Source: Achaetomiella virescens (taxonomy: Eukaryota > Ascomycota > Sordariomycetes > Sordariales > Chaetomiaceae). Taken from it: a stretch of DNA of 64,000 nucleotides. Location of the stretch: contig JARNGD010000159.1 in the NCBI GenBank assembly GCA_031001845.1, positions 1 through 64,000 on the forward strand, in the 5' to 3' direction. The position numbers were made by a program, and so were the translations under genes. How positions within the stretch are numbered: the first letter of the stretch is position 1; every line of letters starts with the position of its first letter. Positions 22,633-34,299 of this stretch are shown piece after piece. The notes beneath the pieces are model-generated. The model was not told the DNA's origin. It saw only the letters and a program-made list of their open reading frames with translations, and ran no database searches.

Positions 22633-24040
22633 ATGGACATCGCAATAATATTATCCCTCTCGCTCTTAGTTACCGCCTCGGCGCTGTTTGTGGGCCTGCG
22701 CTTCTTCTGCAAGGACACCTACCGCCCGCCGCTCAGCGGCGACGACTGGGTGATGGCAGCGGCGTGGGTATGTACCAAACTCCGCCCGCACCAAGACTAC
22801 ATCTCCCCGAGCCTCCACCATCAGGTTCACCACTAATCATTAGATTAGCTCTTGCTCCTGATCTCAGCAATGCTTGGCCTGTTGGCCACAAGCAAGGGCT
22901 ACAGCCAACACCTCGCCGACCTCAAGGCTGATCCTCGCGATGCTGTCCATTTCCTCGCGGCGTCCGAGGCCTTTGCCATCATCTCCATTGCCGTGAGCAA
23001 GGCATCATTTGCCTGGACACTGGTCAAGAGCGTCAATTTCACCTCTCAGGGTCGCTGGCTGAAATGGATCATCTGGGGTCTGCTCGCCTCGATCATCGCC
23101 GTCACCATCAGCGCAGCAATCTTTCTCTGGGTCATCATTTGGGATGGGAGGTTGGTGCAACTCTGCATTACTAAGAGCAAGAAGTGGGACTTTGTGATGG
23201 TTGCTGCGGTAAGTAAAAAAAAAGTCCTTCCATGTTGCGTCCTGGGCACTGAACCTCAGTGCTAACACCGATGATCAGGTTGGTCTGCTCTGACAGACTT
23301 CGCCTTTGCCATCCTCCCATGGTTTCACAATCTGGAACTTGCGTATGCCAACCGCAGAGAAGAATTTCCTCGGCGTTTGTATGAGTCTCGGCGCTCTGTA
23401 AGTCTCGTTCTCGCTAGATGCTGGAGGTAAATTCATCGCCAGAATGCTGACACACTATCTTAGGTCTGGCATCATTGCCATTGTCAAAATCACCCAGATG
23501 CGCTGCAAGTTCATCGCTAAGGATCTCACGCGTAAGCTAGGAATGGCTGCTGTGATTATCTGGAAAAGCAAATAGCCTAACATACCTACTTCTTACAGAT
23601 GATTCCGTCCCCCTGGTTATCTTGACCTTCGCCGAGAGCTCGATTATGGTTATGGCAGGCTCGGTCCCATTCTTTCGCATTGAAATCACCAAGATCTATC
23701 GGATACTCCGTCAGTGGGTGTTTCGGTTGCGGAGTAACGGCCCAGAAGTCGCTCTCCAGCCCTCCTTCTCCTCGACCACGCCGCTTCACGAGCACGGCAA
23801 CAGGACCACCATGCACCAGCCCCACGCAATTCCCCTGCATTATCTGCTCGAAGACGACAGAAACATCATCCGGACGAGCGAAGTCTTCGTTCGCTACGAA
23901 GGAAACACACAGCAGGTGGATGGAGTTGGCAGGCGCAGGGAGACGTGGCAGGACCCGGCTAGGGCGGCCTTCCCGTTGCCTCGGATGCCAAGGTGAGGGT
24001 ACATGTGAAGAACGGGACCATTGAGGTTGAAGTGACATGA
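22633..24040 (+). CDS. SAT4/PTH11-like fungal seven-helix membrane protein
   Basis: A member of the fungal 'rhodopsin domain' family (SAT4/PTH11-like), unrelated to retinal opsins. It is predicted to be a plasma-membrane protein, and some relatives act in surface sensing. ATG 22633 begins directly in helix 1 (IILSLSLLVTASALFVGLRF) followed by the family's SGDDW motif. Later features are the SKASFAWTL segment and LTDFAFAILPW, also typical. Introns: 22768-22848, 23209-23278, 23398-23463, 23532-23598. Frame breaks near 23284, 23323 and 23985. With the last repaired, the tail ends VRVHVKNGTIEVEVT at TGA 24038-24040. The length is about 370 residues. No ligand can be inferred. Confidence 0.82.
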
Positions 24041-24637
24041 CGGGAGGATGACGAGGGGAACTAAGAATGGATTGGAGGTCTCGACCGTAGACTGGAGGCT
24101 ATCGATACTGGGGAACTATCCCGGAGACAAGGAGTTTTACCCCCTCTATTATCACTAAATCCCGAGCCGACTCAAGGTTCCGGAGTACTATATGCCGTTG
24201 CCTACGTGGATTTTCATTCTAAGCCCGCTGCTCTTGCTCATATTAGCTTGCACTTGCCACCCAGGGTGCGATGCATACAGGGTTCGACGAAATTCCACAA
24301 GATCGATCCCGGGGGCTACCAATACCAGCCTTGGCCTCCACCCCACCTTGTCTAGCAGATCATCATCAATGGTGAGAGCAGGCCAAACTTATTGTGTGTA
24401 GATTGGCTAGCTGATTACCTACTCCCTGCTCTCGCTGGGGAGGCAAGAGAGGCGTGGGAAAGATATTAGGAAACGGCATGCAAATGAAATGCATTCCAGA
24501 AATACAGATACACATGTACAAAGCAATAACTACAACCTCCCAGAGCCTCGGTCCGGCATATCCAGTCTGCTCGCTGTTGAAAATGCGAAGGGTATCGATG
24601 TTGAAACGTCGCGGTGGCCGGCCATCCCGACCCATAC
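24041..24637. other. Convergent intergenic region
   Basis: About 600 bp between the SAT4-like and MetE-like 3' ends. No coding signal. Confidence 0.5.
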
Positions 24638-25794
24638 TCACACGGACAGATCCTCACCCCAAACCTCCTTAGCAATCTCGATCTCCAGCCTAACCTTTGC
24701 CCACTGCTGCTCCTCAGTCAGATCATTCCCCTCCATCGTCGAGCTGAACCCGCATTGATGCGAAAGACACAGCTGATCCAGCCCCCGCGGACAAAACTGC
24801 GCCGCCTTCTTCAGCCTCCTCACAATATCCTCTTTGTCATCCAACTCGGCCTTCTTACTCGACATAACCCCCAACACAACAATCTTGTTCTCCGGCAAGA
24901 AGCGCAGCGGCGAGAAATCCCCCGACCTCGCATCGTCATATTCCAAGAAGTACACATCCACATCCAGCTCCTTGAACAGCACCTCGGCCACAGGCTCATA
25001 CCCGCCCTCGGCAAACCACTGCGACCTGAAATTGCCCCTGCACAGGTGAATCCCCACGACCATATCCTTCGGGCGCTTGCCGATCGCCCTGTTGATCAGC
25101 GCGGCATACTGCTTTGTCAGCTTCTGCGATCCTCGCCGTGTCGCTTGGCCGCCTCGGCCCTCATCCCCTCGTCGCACAGATACGCCAGGTTGGTATCGTC
25201 CAACTGGACAAACCTGCACCCTGCCTCGTACAGCGCCGCAATCTCCTCTTGATACACCCTCACCAAGTCCTCAAAGAAACCCGTCCAGCGTGGGATACGC
25301 CTCGGCCGAGATGGCCTCCCGCCGCCACGGAAGTGCACCATGGTCGGGATGGGATGCACACCTTGGTCGTGGTCACGCTCTTCCCTCCTGCCCCGCTTCC
25401 TTCTCCCTCACGCCCTCGACAAACTTGTAGTCCTCCACCTGCACCCCGCCCTCCGGCCTCCCCAGCTTCCCGACAACAACCACCTTGGGCGGGGTCACGC
25501 CGTGCGAGGTGACGTTGGTGCTGGCGACGCTCCCCTGGCGCTCGACGCGGTCAGCCGCTGCAGGAAGTCGATGTGGAACCAGCGGCGGCGGAACTCGCCG
25601 TCCGTGACGGACTGCAAGCCGCTGGCGATCTGCTTGCGGACCACGGCGGCGATGTGCTCGTCCTCGAGCGCGCGGAGATCTTGCGGGGAGATGGGCGACG
25701 CCGTGTCGAGCGTCTCGCGCGCCGCGATGATCCCGCGCGGGCGCAGGAAGGAGCCGACATGGTCGGCGCGATAGACGCCTGCGGGGAGCGGCAT
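24638..25794 (-). CDS. MetE-like (UROD/MetE fold) methyltransferase
   Basis: A cytosolic protein related to the catalytic barrel of cobalamin-independent methionine synthase; full-length MetE is twice as long. It begins MPLPAGVYRADHVGSFLRP (ATG 25794). An in-frame ATG at 25875 would add 27 low-complexity residues and is less likely. The Zn site of MetE is recognisable: His-x-Cys in GIHLCRGN, a Glu in FLEYDDARSG and Cys in HQCGFSS. QLDDTNLAYL matches the MetE QIDEPAL strand. Length is about 385 residues. Frame breaks near 25540, 25390, 25285 and 25130. Fungal copies are often of unknown substrate, and a role in methyl transfer to a thiol is inferred from the Zn ligands. Confidence 0.85.
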
Positions 25795-27577
25795 AGCGGC
25801 GGTGGCGGCCGGGGTCGAGGGACCGGGGATGGAATGGAATGGGATGGGACCGGTGCGGTCGGATGTGTGTCTCACCTGACGTGACGCGGGACGGTAGCGC
25901 CGTGTGAGACCCTCGGAGCGGTGCGGTGCGTTTTCGCGGGCCGGGCAATTCGGTCCGTTTCTCTGTCTTTGGGATGGTTTTGTGCTCCTGCGGGATCGCG
26001 GGACTGTGTGCGACGGGGGACAGAAGTCCGGCGGTTGGGGTTGGAGCGGGATCCGGTTCCAGGGTTTTGGATCGTTACTGGTAGACCAGCAGTCGCTGTG
26101 GTACCTGGGCGGTGCAATAACGAGGCAATCTGACTGTTCGGGCAGAGAAGGTGGTACAGGGCGTGCGCAGTGCCGTGATATTTATTGCAGCCTGACGGTC
26201 AGCCCGGCAATGCTGGCCCCCTATCATGATCCTGCCGAGCGCCATCTGGCATGATCCATCGTCCACCCCGGAATCAATCCGCAATCGGCGAAGCGCAGCT
26301 CCACGGTGATGCAAAACATCCACTGTGCCACGCGCGGCAGTTTTGCGACTCCATCGCCGTTGACAAGATGTGCGGGGTAAGGGAGTCGGATTGGCGGCTG
26401 CGCGCGGGGTAATGAAGGTCGAGATCGACAGAAATGGCGTCTCGGAGAAACAGATTCCCCTCACGGATCCAGCGCCCGGTTGATGGAAACGCGGCACTGC
26501 AGGCGCTCGGCCGGATTGCCGAGACGCGACGCGCGATAAACGAGGGATGGAGGCGATAAGCGCTGAAGGCTGACGGCAGTTGCTTTTTTGGTGAGAATTT
26601 GGGAAATGATGTAAAGACTTGGTTCTGGTTAGGCAGCTGATAAACAGCTGGTCGAGAGTGCCTGTTTGTTGGTCACATGCTGCCGTCGCGATGTTGTTCC
26701 CCAGGTGACTTCCCCGTTGACCCGTCGCAGGATCAGACAAACCAAATAATAGAATCTTGACTGTTTGCGTTTCCCTTGTGCAACCTCGCAAAAGCATCAT
26801 AAATCTCACCTGCATCCTGCCGCCCAACATCGGAGCTGACGAATCTAGGCGCATATCGGTTCAATGTCAACAGCATGCTGTGCGACTCGCTGTGGCACCG
26901 GCAGCTCTTCAGCTGTCGAGGATCGTCGCAGGGTCGCAAAACGGCGGTGTGGATGTGTCTGCGGTTTTCTGCCCATTCTTCATTTCATCCTCTTGCGCGC
27001 CACGGGAAACCCTGAAAATCGGCACCCCAAGTCGAGACCGCGCAGATGTCCACTTCCTGACTCCGCTACTCAGGGGCGAAGAGGGTCTCGACCAAAAGTC
27101 TTGGCTTGGAGACCATGGAAAAGGGATAAGCTATCGCAAAATCGCAAATAGGGAGGCAGAAAACAGCGCGACGTTGAGGATGCAGCTGAGATGGTGATCG
27201 GTATTGTATTTAAAAATAAAAGTTAAGGCTTTATTTACAAGCACAGGTTACAAAGACCCAGCCAGACGAAAGGGAAGATAAGATCGTGTCACATCTCTCA
27301 GCACAGATCCCCACACTAAAACATGACCACCAAGCCCCACTTCTTCACCACTTCACGGCACTGTCCAACCACACCACAAACGAAGACACCTGTTGCGAGT
27401 CATGGCGATGATGCGGTTCAGAACCCAATAAAATAAATTATTGCATTAGCTTGGGTATCCTGCTTTTAAAAGACAGAGGCAAGCAAGCGCAATGTAGTGT
27501 GTGACTGGCCAATTGGCACGAAAAAACGCCGTGGCATCGAATCCTCGTCATGATCATACCTCCTCTCCCCCACCGTT
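25795..27577. other. Gene-less stretch of 1.8 kb
   Basis: Upstream of the MetE-like gene and downstream of the hexose transporter. A 259-codon minus-strand frame at 26075-26854 has no domain and Arg/Ser/Thr-rich shadow composition; I do not count it as a gene. Confidence 0.45.
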
Positions 27578-29369
27578 CTAGACAGTCTGCTCGGCGTTCT
27601 TGGCGAGGTAGGCATCGTCGCCATGGGCACGGCTGGCGGCGAAGGTGGAATGGGGCTTCCACTTGGCCGACGTGCGCGGCGTGGTCTCCTCCATCATCTT
27701 GTCGACCTGCTCGAGCGACAGGCCCTTGGTCTCGGGCACCAGGAAGTAGGTGTAGACCAGGCCAGCGTGCATAGGCCGCCCCAGACGAAGAACACCGAGG
27801 ACTTCATGTTGCCGCGCGTCTTGCCGCCATGTAGGGCGTGATGACGGCAATGATGGTGTTCCACAGCCAGTTGGACGGGTCGAGAGGCCGACGCCACGAG
27901 AGCGGATCGGGAGAGGGAAGATCTCGCCGATGACGATCCACGCGCCGGGGCCCCAGGTCGACGGAAGAAGAAGAAGATGGCGATGAAGGCGATCTGCGCG
28001 TTGACGGCGGGCACGTTGCTGGCCAGGCTGTGGTCCGGGTCATCGGGAGCGGGTCGGGGTAGGTGTGGTTGAAGCCGACCGTCACGCCGATGATGGCCAC
28101 AAGGAACTGGCAGATGAGCATGCCGAGCGCGCCCCAGAAGAGGATGGTGCGGCGGCCGAAGCGCTCGACCGTGTAGAACGAGATCGGGGTCGAGCACACG
28201 TTAATGATGGTGAAGACCATCGAGATCAGGAAGGTGTTGGAGATGGCACCGGTCGACTGGAGGAAGGGAGTCGAGTAGTAGAAGATGAAGTTGACACCAG
28301 TCCTAAGCGCGCGGAAAGATTAGCGAGGATCATACATTGTTTGCTTGACGGAGCCGTCACTTACCACTGCTGCATCATCTGCAGAGAAGTACCGAGGATG
28401 GTCTTGCGCAGGTTAGAGTTGGCCTTCCAGAGCGAGCCCTTGAAGCAGTTGGCCCAGCTGCCAAACCAGGTGGTCGACGGAATCAGCTGACGCTCGTACT
28501 CCTCGTTGGCGACGATCTCGGCAAGCTCGACCTGGATATACTCGGAGTCGGCCTTCTGGCCACGGAGGCGCGAGAGGGCGTTGGTGGCAGCGGTGATGTT
28601 GCCACGCTTGACGAAGTAGCGGGGCGCGTCGGGCAGGAAGAGCAGACCACCGCCGAGGATGAGGGCCCAGGCGAACTGGATGGCGATGGGGATGCGGTAC
28701 GAGCCAGTGTCGGTGCGCTTCTCAGTCGCATAGACGACACAGGACGCAAGCATGATACCAATGGTGATGCAGAATTGGTAGCCAGCAACCAGGGCGCCAC
28801 GGACCTTGCGGGGGCACTGTGGTACCGATTGTTAGCGACTGAGGGACGACTGTCAAGATATTGCTCGGCTTACAATCTCGGACATGTACAGAATGACGAT
28901 GGCTGACTCGAAGCCGACACCAAAACCGGCGATGAGACGACCAGCGACAATGGCACCGAGGGCGTCGCCCAGACCAGTGATCATCTGGATGATGACTCCG
29001 ATCATGTGAGATAAAGCAGCCAATGATGACAGTCCACTTGCGACCGATGAAGTCGGCGACGTCACCGGCGATGAGAGCGCCGAAGAAGGTACCGCAGGAG
29101 AGAATAGAGACGATGAGAGAGTGTGTGGGATTCCGAGACTTCCTTGGCGTTGATGCCCTCGACGGCATGAATGAAGATTTTAGAGCCGAGGACACCGTTG
29201 ATGTAACCCGAGTCGTAGCCGAAGAAGATACCGCCGAAAGAGGCGAAAGCACAGATGAGGTAGGCCTTCCAGTGACGGGCGCCTCAATGCGCTCGACATC
29301 CTGGGTAGTCGCGAGGCCGGCGATGTGGTCGGCTGCCGCAGCCGTGGCCTCCTTCTCGGTAGCCGACAT
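27578..29369 (-). CDS. MFS hexose transporter (sugar porter family)
   Basis: A twelve-helix plasma-membrane monosaccharide importer. The start is ATG 29369 (MSATEKEATAAAADHIAG). Signatures in order: GYDSGYINGVLG in helix 1 (after frame repair), DFIGRKW in the first intracellular loop, GRLIAGFGVGFES, PESPR-like PDAPRYFVKRG, LQMMQQWTGVNF in helix 7, ERFGRR, and the closing VPETKGLSLEQVDKMMEE. Introns: 28817-28873 and 28303-28364, both with normal ends. Frame breaks near 29280, 29125, 29010, 28010, 27940, 27825 and 27770. It resembles high-affinity glucose transporters of Pezizomycotina (HXT-like); exact substrate not determinable. Three CreA-type motifs lie about 1.6 kb upstream. Confidence 0.9.
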
Positions 29370-32300
29370 GGTGGTGATCGGACCGCCTGTCGATGTTTTG
29401 GACGATGTTCCGAAAAATTGTCGACTCTGGTGAAGAGTTGGTGAGGCGGGATGCAGAAAGAAGAGACAAGATCGACGGTTGGGGGAAGTGGACGGAGAGA
29501 TCGGTACTAATAAAGAAGTGAGAGTGGGTTGAGGTGTGAAATGTGAATGAGGGTGGAAGAAGAAGGTGTGGCTCCAGATTGGAAGTTTTCCTTATAGACA
29601 CGCCTGGCCTGTCCTGGCAGAGGACCCGACTGATTCTGACATTTCCATTCACTGGGCGTTCCAGCTTGGGATGAACAACACTGTGCGAGTGAAAAAGTGG
29701 GTCTCCAGGATCTCCTGGGTGTATTGGGGAGGCCCAGTACCCAGTGGCCCCGACTTGGCAAACAACGAACTGGGGTCAATTTCGCCGCTGTCCCGCCGGA
29801 TCGTTTGCATTTGGTCTGCATTGGTTGCATTAGTTTGAGTGCGGGGACCCATTTTGGCCCCGCGGGGATGGGGCATGGATGGGGCATGGATGGGCACATG
29901 CAGAATACCGCCGAGCATCAGAGGCACCTCCTGGCTCGTTACAACATCCGGGGCTTTTTCCTCTGCAGAAGCACCGTCCCCAAACCCTCCCAGTTCCCCG
30001 GGTACGACCCCGGCGAAACTCCACGCGACAACTCTCCGGGGACTCCAGACGCAGTGGGAATGGCCGAGCTGAAGCTGGAGTCGCCGTCGCAGCTCCCCGC
30101 GGGCAGAACACAGGGTCATGCGAAGAAAGATCTGGGCGGCGCATGCCTCGAAAAAAGCGCTTGAAATTGGCCGAGTCGGTCCGGTGCGTTGCATCCTTTC
30201 GATGCCATGCCGAGATCCGGCTTCGATTCGCTGACGCTGCTGCCCTTGTAGGGTTGCACACGTCGAACGGGCAGCCAACCTGCATCGTAATACTTACGGT
30301 ACAGTACAAGATATTGCAGGGACGACCGAGGTCACAATTGGTCCTGCGGAATGTGGGCGCGTTATGAATGGTAGCAAGCGAAAACCATCGTCCCTGATCT
30401 TCACGGTACCGGAACAGGAACCGCTTCGAGCTTGAGCCCAAGATTTCTGCTTCTCGTATCCGAACATTCGTTTGAGTCCTGTCTTTGCCCCCAACGAAAC
30501 TACACTACTCCTTTCATAGACACCCCCAAACCGCTCTAGGCAAAAAAGAAGGCCAGCTCTGCGATGCTCTCACATGCAGATGCAGGAAGACACGTCAGGG
30601 TCCACGACCGCGCGATGGCACCACCGCCGGCACCATTCGGCCTTTGGCACGGCGGTATTCTCGTCGCCTCGCCTTCCGGGCTCGATCTCGGCCGCTCTCA
30701 TCATCAGTCCGTCAGTCAGTGCCGCCGGCCACCTGACTCCACAAAAGGTCTGGGCTTGGTGTGGCGGCGCCGAACGCCTGCTTGTTGGCGTCGTGTTCTC
30801 GCCAGGCTGGATGGGGCCCTTCGCTTGTCTGTTCCTGAGGATGATGGAGAAAGACAAGGAAGCCGCGGCTAAAAACGGTCCTTTTCTGCTGGACTTCTCC
30901 TGTCTGCTTTCTCTGAGCGGGCTCTGCTAATTTGGGGCCCCACGACGGCACACGCGATTCCATCCCCACGCGTTCCTCCAGGCTTCTCCAGGCTTCTCCA
31001 GGTCGGGCCAGGCCGAATCTTCCGATCGTCTTTCTGCTGCTCTGTTATCTTGCTTCCACCGATGCCTTGCATCCGTGCCCAAAAGTCCTGCCTGGGGAGG
31101 AGGCCCCGCCTCTCACGGGTCGATGACATGTGTGGCTGTCTCGGCGCCCGCTAGCAGCCTTGAACAGCCGTCAATGGCCAGCCCTGGGTTTTCTATCCTT
31201 TCTTCTCCACTCCTCTCCCACAAAATTCCTGCCTCCACAAAATTCACTGATGCGAACCCCCACTGCAAATCTTCCTCCAGTTTCTGGCTGCTCACGTTGT
31301 TTACTGTCTCCGCCCTCACCCCATGGGCCATCGCCGGCGAGGCCGTTTCTTCCCTTGGCAGATCCAAACTTGTTCGCTGCCCCACTGACAGCTGAACTGT
31401 GGAGCCGCTCCAGAGCGCCGAGATCAGACGGTCCAGATCCGAATCGCCTCTAAAATATTCCCAGCTCATCAAACTGTGGTCTTCGCACGGCCAAGGACTC
31501 GCTGAGAAACTTCAGAATGGGAGCATCGAGAGACTGCGGCAGCATCATCAGAGTGCAGCTGCTGGCCGGGAGCAGCTGTCCCTCCGGCCTTGCCAAGTTC
31601 AGGTAACCACCCGCATCTGTCGCGAAGGATTCTCTCCATCCAGTCAGCGCATCGAGGGATCGGGCCGAAAGGCATCCGCATCTGTTGCATCATGTGGGCT
31701 CATTGGGCGGCTTAATAGTCAAAAAGAGAACCACTCCGACCAACGATTTCGCGGTCAATGGCGAAGGGATAAAGAGTTGGCCACACTCACGTGCCCGAAA
31801 GCTTCCGAGTCCGGGATCGTGACTTGAGAGCTTCACCCAGTCCCTGGTTGTGTCTTCAATAAGATTCCCGCGAGAAGGCAAGGTCTTCGGGCAGTGACGC
31901 CCATCCTCGCCACGCCTTCCATCTTCCCCCACATCGCCCAAAATTCCAAGGTCGCCATTGCTCTTCGTCATCACTGGCCTCATGACCTCAACAATGGTCG
32001 CTGGCAACGAGCCGAGAGCTGCGCGAGCACCGATTAAGCCTGTCCCGCCCTTCCCAGGTTGAGAGAGCTCAAGCGAACTTTCCAATGGAACTCGCATCCT
32101 CCAACAAGGGCCCCTGTCCTTACCCAGCCGCCACAGTGCCGGTGGCGTCCTCCCGCTTGTCACGCTACTGAACTTACTACATTACAGTGCCGCAGGAGAG
32201 TAAGGTAATCGCCAGCCGTTGACGGGACTAACCTTGGCAACCGTCGTGCTGACCACCGCCAAGCATGCGCCCCATTGCGGGGAAAAGCTTGAAAGTTGGA

Positions 32301-33681
32301 GGCGATTGGCGAGTGTGTCGGCTTCCTGCCGCTATGTCGCGAAGCGGCTGCGCAATTCTCGCTCCAATTGGCTAGAGGACCGCGAAAGACGCACGCAGAG
32401 AAAAAAGAGGATATCTTCGCCGCCGATCATCCGGGTTTCTGAGAACAACAAGAGAAGCTGGATTTGGGATCCGGGTGCAAACAGCACCAGGACCATACCA
32501 AGCGCAACGGTTAAGTACACAATATGGTAAGGTTCCTTCCCTTCTCCTGTCAGATTATGGAAACGCTGACAGACCTGCTCTGCAGACACCATAGCGCCAC
32601 GGTCTTTCAAGGCAACGCAGATCTGCCGTCCCTGCCAACCGCACCGAGAACCAGGAACGCACCACATAGCACAATAAACGAAAATCGACCGCCCAAGAAC
32701 AAGGTCGAGGGGCCATTTGTGGCAGCCACGCCACAACCATGAGATCTCGGAAACTCCGTTTTTCCTTTGAACAGTGACGAAGGGTGGGTAATGGGTGGTA
32801 ACACAACAGCTGCCTCCGTTTCCCATTTGCTGATCTGGAAGCCTGGCCGAAAATCGCGGTTTGGCTCGTAATTACCGTACGGGCATTTTTGAACATCACA
32901 ACACTGTTGCAGCTTCCGCAGCTTGGGCTTCCCAGGCCTTTTCGCTCTTAAACTCCAGGCTTCCCAGACTTCCAACCTTCACGGTCAGCCTCTCGCCTTC
33001 CGCCTTCTCTTCAACCCGCCAGGGCAGTGCTCTCCGCCCGATCATGCGATCATGCGGTCATGCGCTACCCCAACACCGCCTCGAATTGGCTCCTGAACCT
33101 GCATGGACCAGACATGGATGCCGGCTGAGACCACTGGCCACCCCGGCATAGAGTCGCTGCCAAGTGCCGCCAGTCGCTAGCGCGCTGCCGGCTGATGTTG
33201 CGTTTGCCGGGGCTGGTGGCGGAGGACACCCCCTTGCCTCCGGCAAGGTTTCCCAAGCGCTTCTTGGTGCTTTCTTGCATGGAGAATCGGAATGGGATTT
33301 TGCAGACGCAGCAAACGAGAATGGATGAGTAGCCGGAAGAGAGAGCAATTTTGAGACCTTGTTTGAGAAGGATATCGGGTGATTCAGAGAAGTACTCTTG
33401 AGATCCATATTTTCAAACTGCTAACGGTTCCATCGACGAGATCGGATTCCTCAGCGATGCTTCTTCTCCCAGTCCTATGTCGCGCAAGGACTTCCTCTCA
33501 CTCGCCAAGCCCGCATCCAAGCCTAGAGCGCACAGAGAAGATCGCATCTCGGCGGGATGACTCCGACAGCGCCACTCCCCAAAAAACGAACGCTCTGAAC
33601 AATCATCATTATGCCTCTCCCTGATATCTCCAAAACTCTAGCCTCAGCTGTCATGTTCAACCGACGTCTGAATACCATTAT
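29370..33681. other. Gene-poor stretch of 4.3 kb
   Basis: No gene recognised. Around 32332-32975 all three minus-strand frames stay open for 110-160 codons and one holds a hydrophobic stretch, but no frame is preferred and no domain is seen. A short tandem repeat (11-bp unit ggggcatggat, about 2.3 copies) sits at 29870-29895. The region next to 29369 should be the transporter promoter. Confidence 0.4.
30976..31001 (-). promoter_or_regulatory. Three tandem CreA-type motifs at 10-bp spacing
   Basis: CTGGAG on the minus strand occurs at 30976-30981, 30986-30991 and 30996-31001 inside a ctccaggctt tandem repeat. It fits SYGGRG, the consensus of the carbon catabolite repressor CreA/CRE-1. The consensus is short, and the distance to the transporter start (1.6 kb) is large, so function is uncertain. 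Confidence 0.3.
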
Positions 33682-33969
33682 TCAACGACGCCGCCACCAA
33701 AGCCCCCACCCCACCCCTACAACAACGACGAGAGCAAGACAAACCCCCAGCATCTGCCTCCGCTCCCGCCGTCGCATCTCGGCAGCCTGCCAGTAAAACT
33801 GCTCCGACGCCCGCTGGAGCGCTTCCATCTCTTCTTCTGTTGGGAGGCGGCGCTCGAGGATGCGGTCAATTTCGGAGAGGGCGGCGGCTCGCAGGTCCAG
33901 CGCAGCTTGGCGGGCTAGCGTTTCGGCTGCTTCCTGGTAGGCTCGTGCTTGGGTTGTTTCATGTGGCAT
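33682..33969 (-). CDS. Small tail-anchored helical protein
   Basis: ATG 33969 in a good context (CCACC before ATG) gives a 95-residue protein that is intact. It is an Ala/Glu/Arg-rich amphipathic helix region (ARQAALDLRAAALSEIDRIL and on), then one C-terminal membrane segment (LGVCLALVVVVGVGWGLWW) ending in Arg-Arg-Arg. The layout is that of a tail-anchored protein of the ER or mitochondrial outer membrane, with a coiled coil facing the cytosol. The same frame is open back into the HET gene without a stop, so it could instead be the C-terminal exon of the HET protein. No family recognised. Confidence 0.5.
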   Translation of the reverse strand: MPHETTQARAYQEAAETLARQAALDLRAAALSEIDRILERRLPTEEEMEALQRASEQFYWQAAEMRRRERRQMLGVCLALVVVVGVGWGLWWRRR

Positions 33970-34299
33970 GGTGGATGCTGTTTTACAAGTGAGCGATGTC
34001 GCCAGATGCTGAAGACTTAACGCGGATACGGAGCTGTTCACATATTTTGGGATACCATCCAAAAGGAGCTTCAAAGGGTTGGACGGTCGGGGCCGTTGAC
34101 CTTTTGATTGGGAAGGTGAGTCTTGAGGAAGTGGCACAGCCTCATGCGGTGAGCCAAGACCGATAATGCCTCGGGCAGTGCAGCCGAACTGGGCAACCTC
34201 CGCGTTGCGGGAGAGCATCAGATGCGTCATGGTAAGAATTACCTGTCTTCTCAGAGACCGAGCCACACATTGGCCATTCTGGTGTTGGAGGCTCGTTAA

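Noticed and set aside
26075..26854. 259-codon minus-strand open frame
   Set aside because: No domain, Arg/Ser/Thr-rich composition typical of non-coding GC-rich sequence, no splice or start context, and neighbours do not suggest a gene.
32332..32975. Three overlapping minus-strand frames with hydrophobic stretches
   Set aside because: No single frame is preferred, no conserved motif, no convincing splice sites; may be chance in GC-rich DNA.
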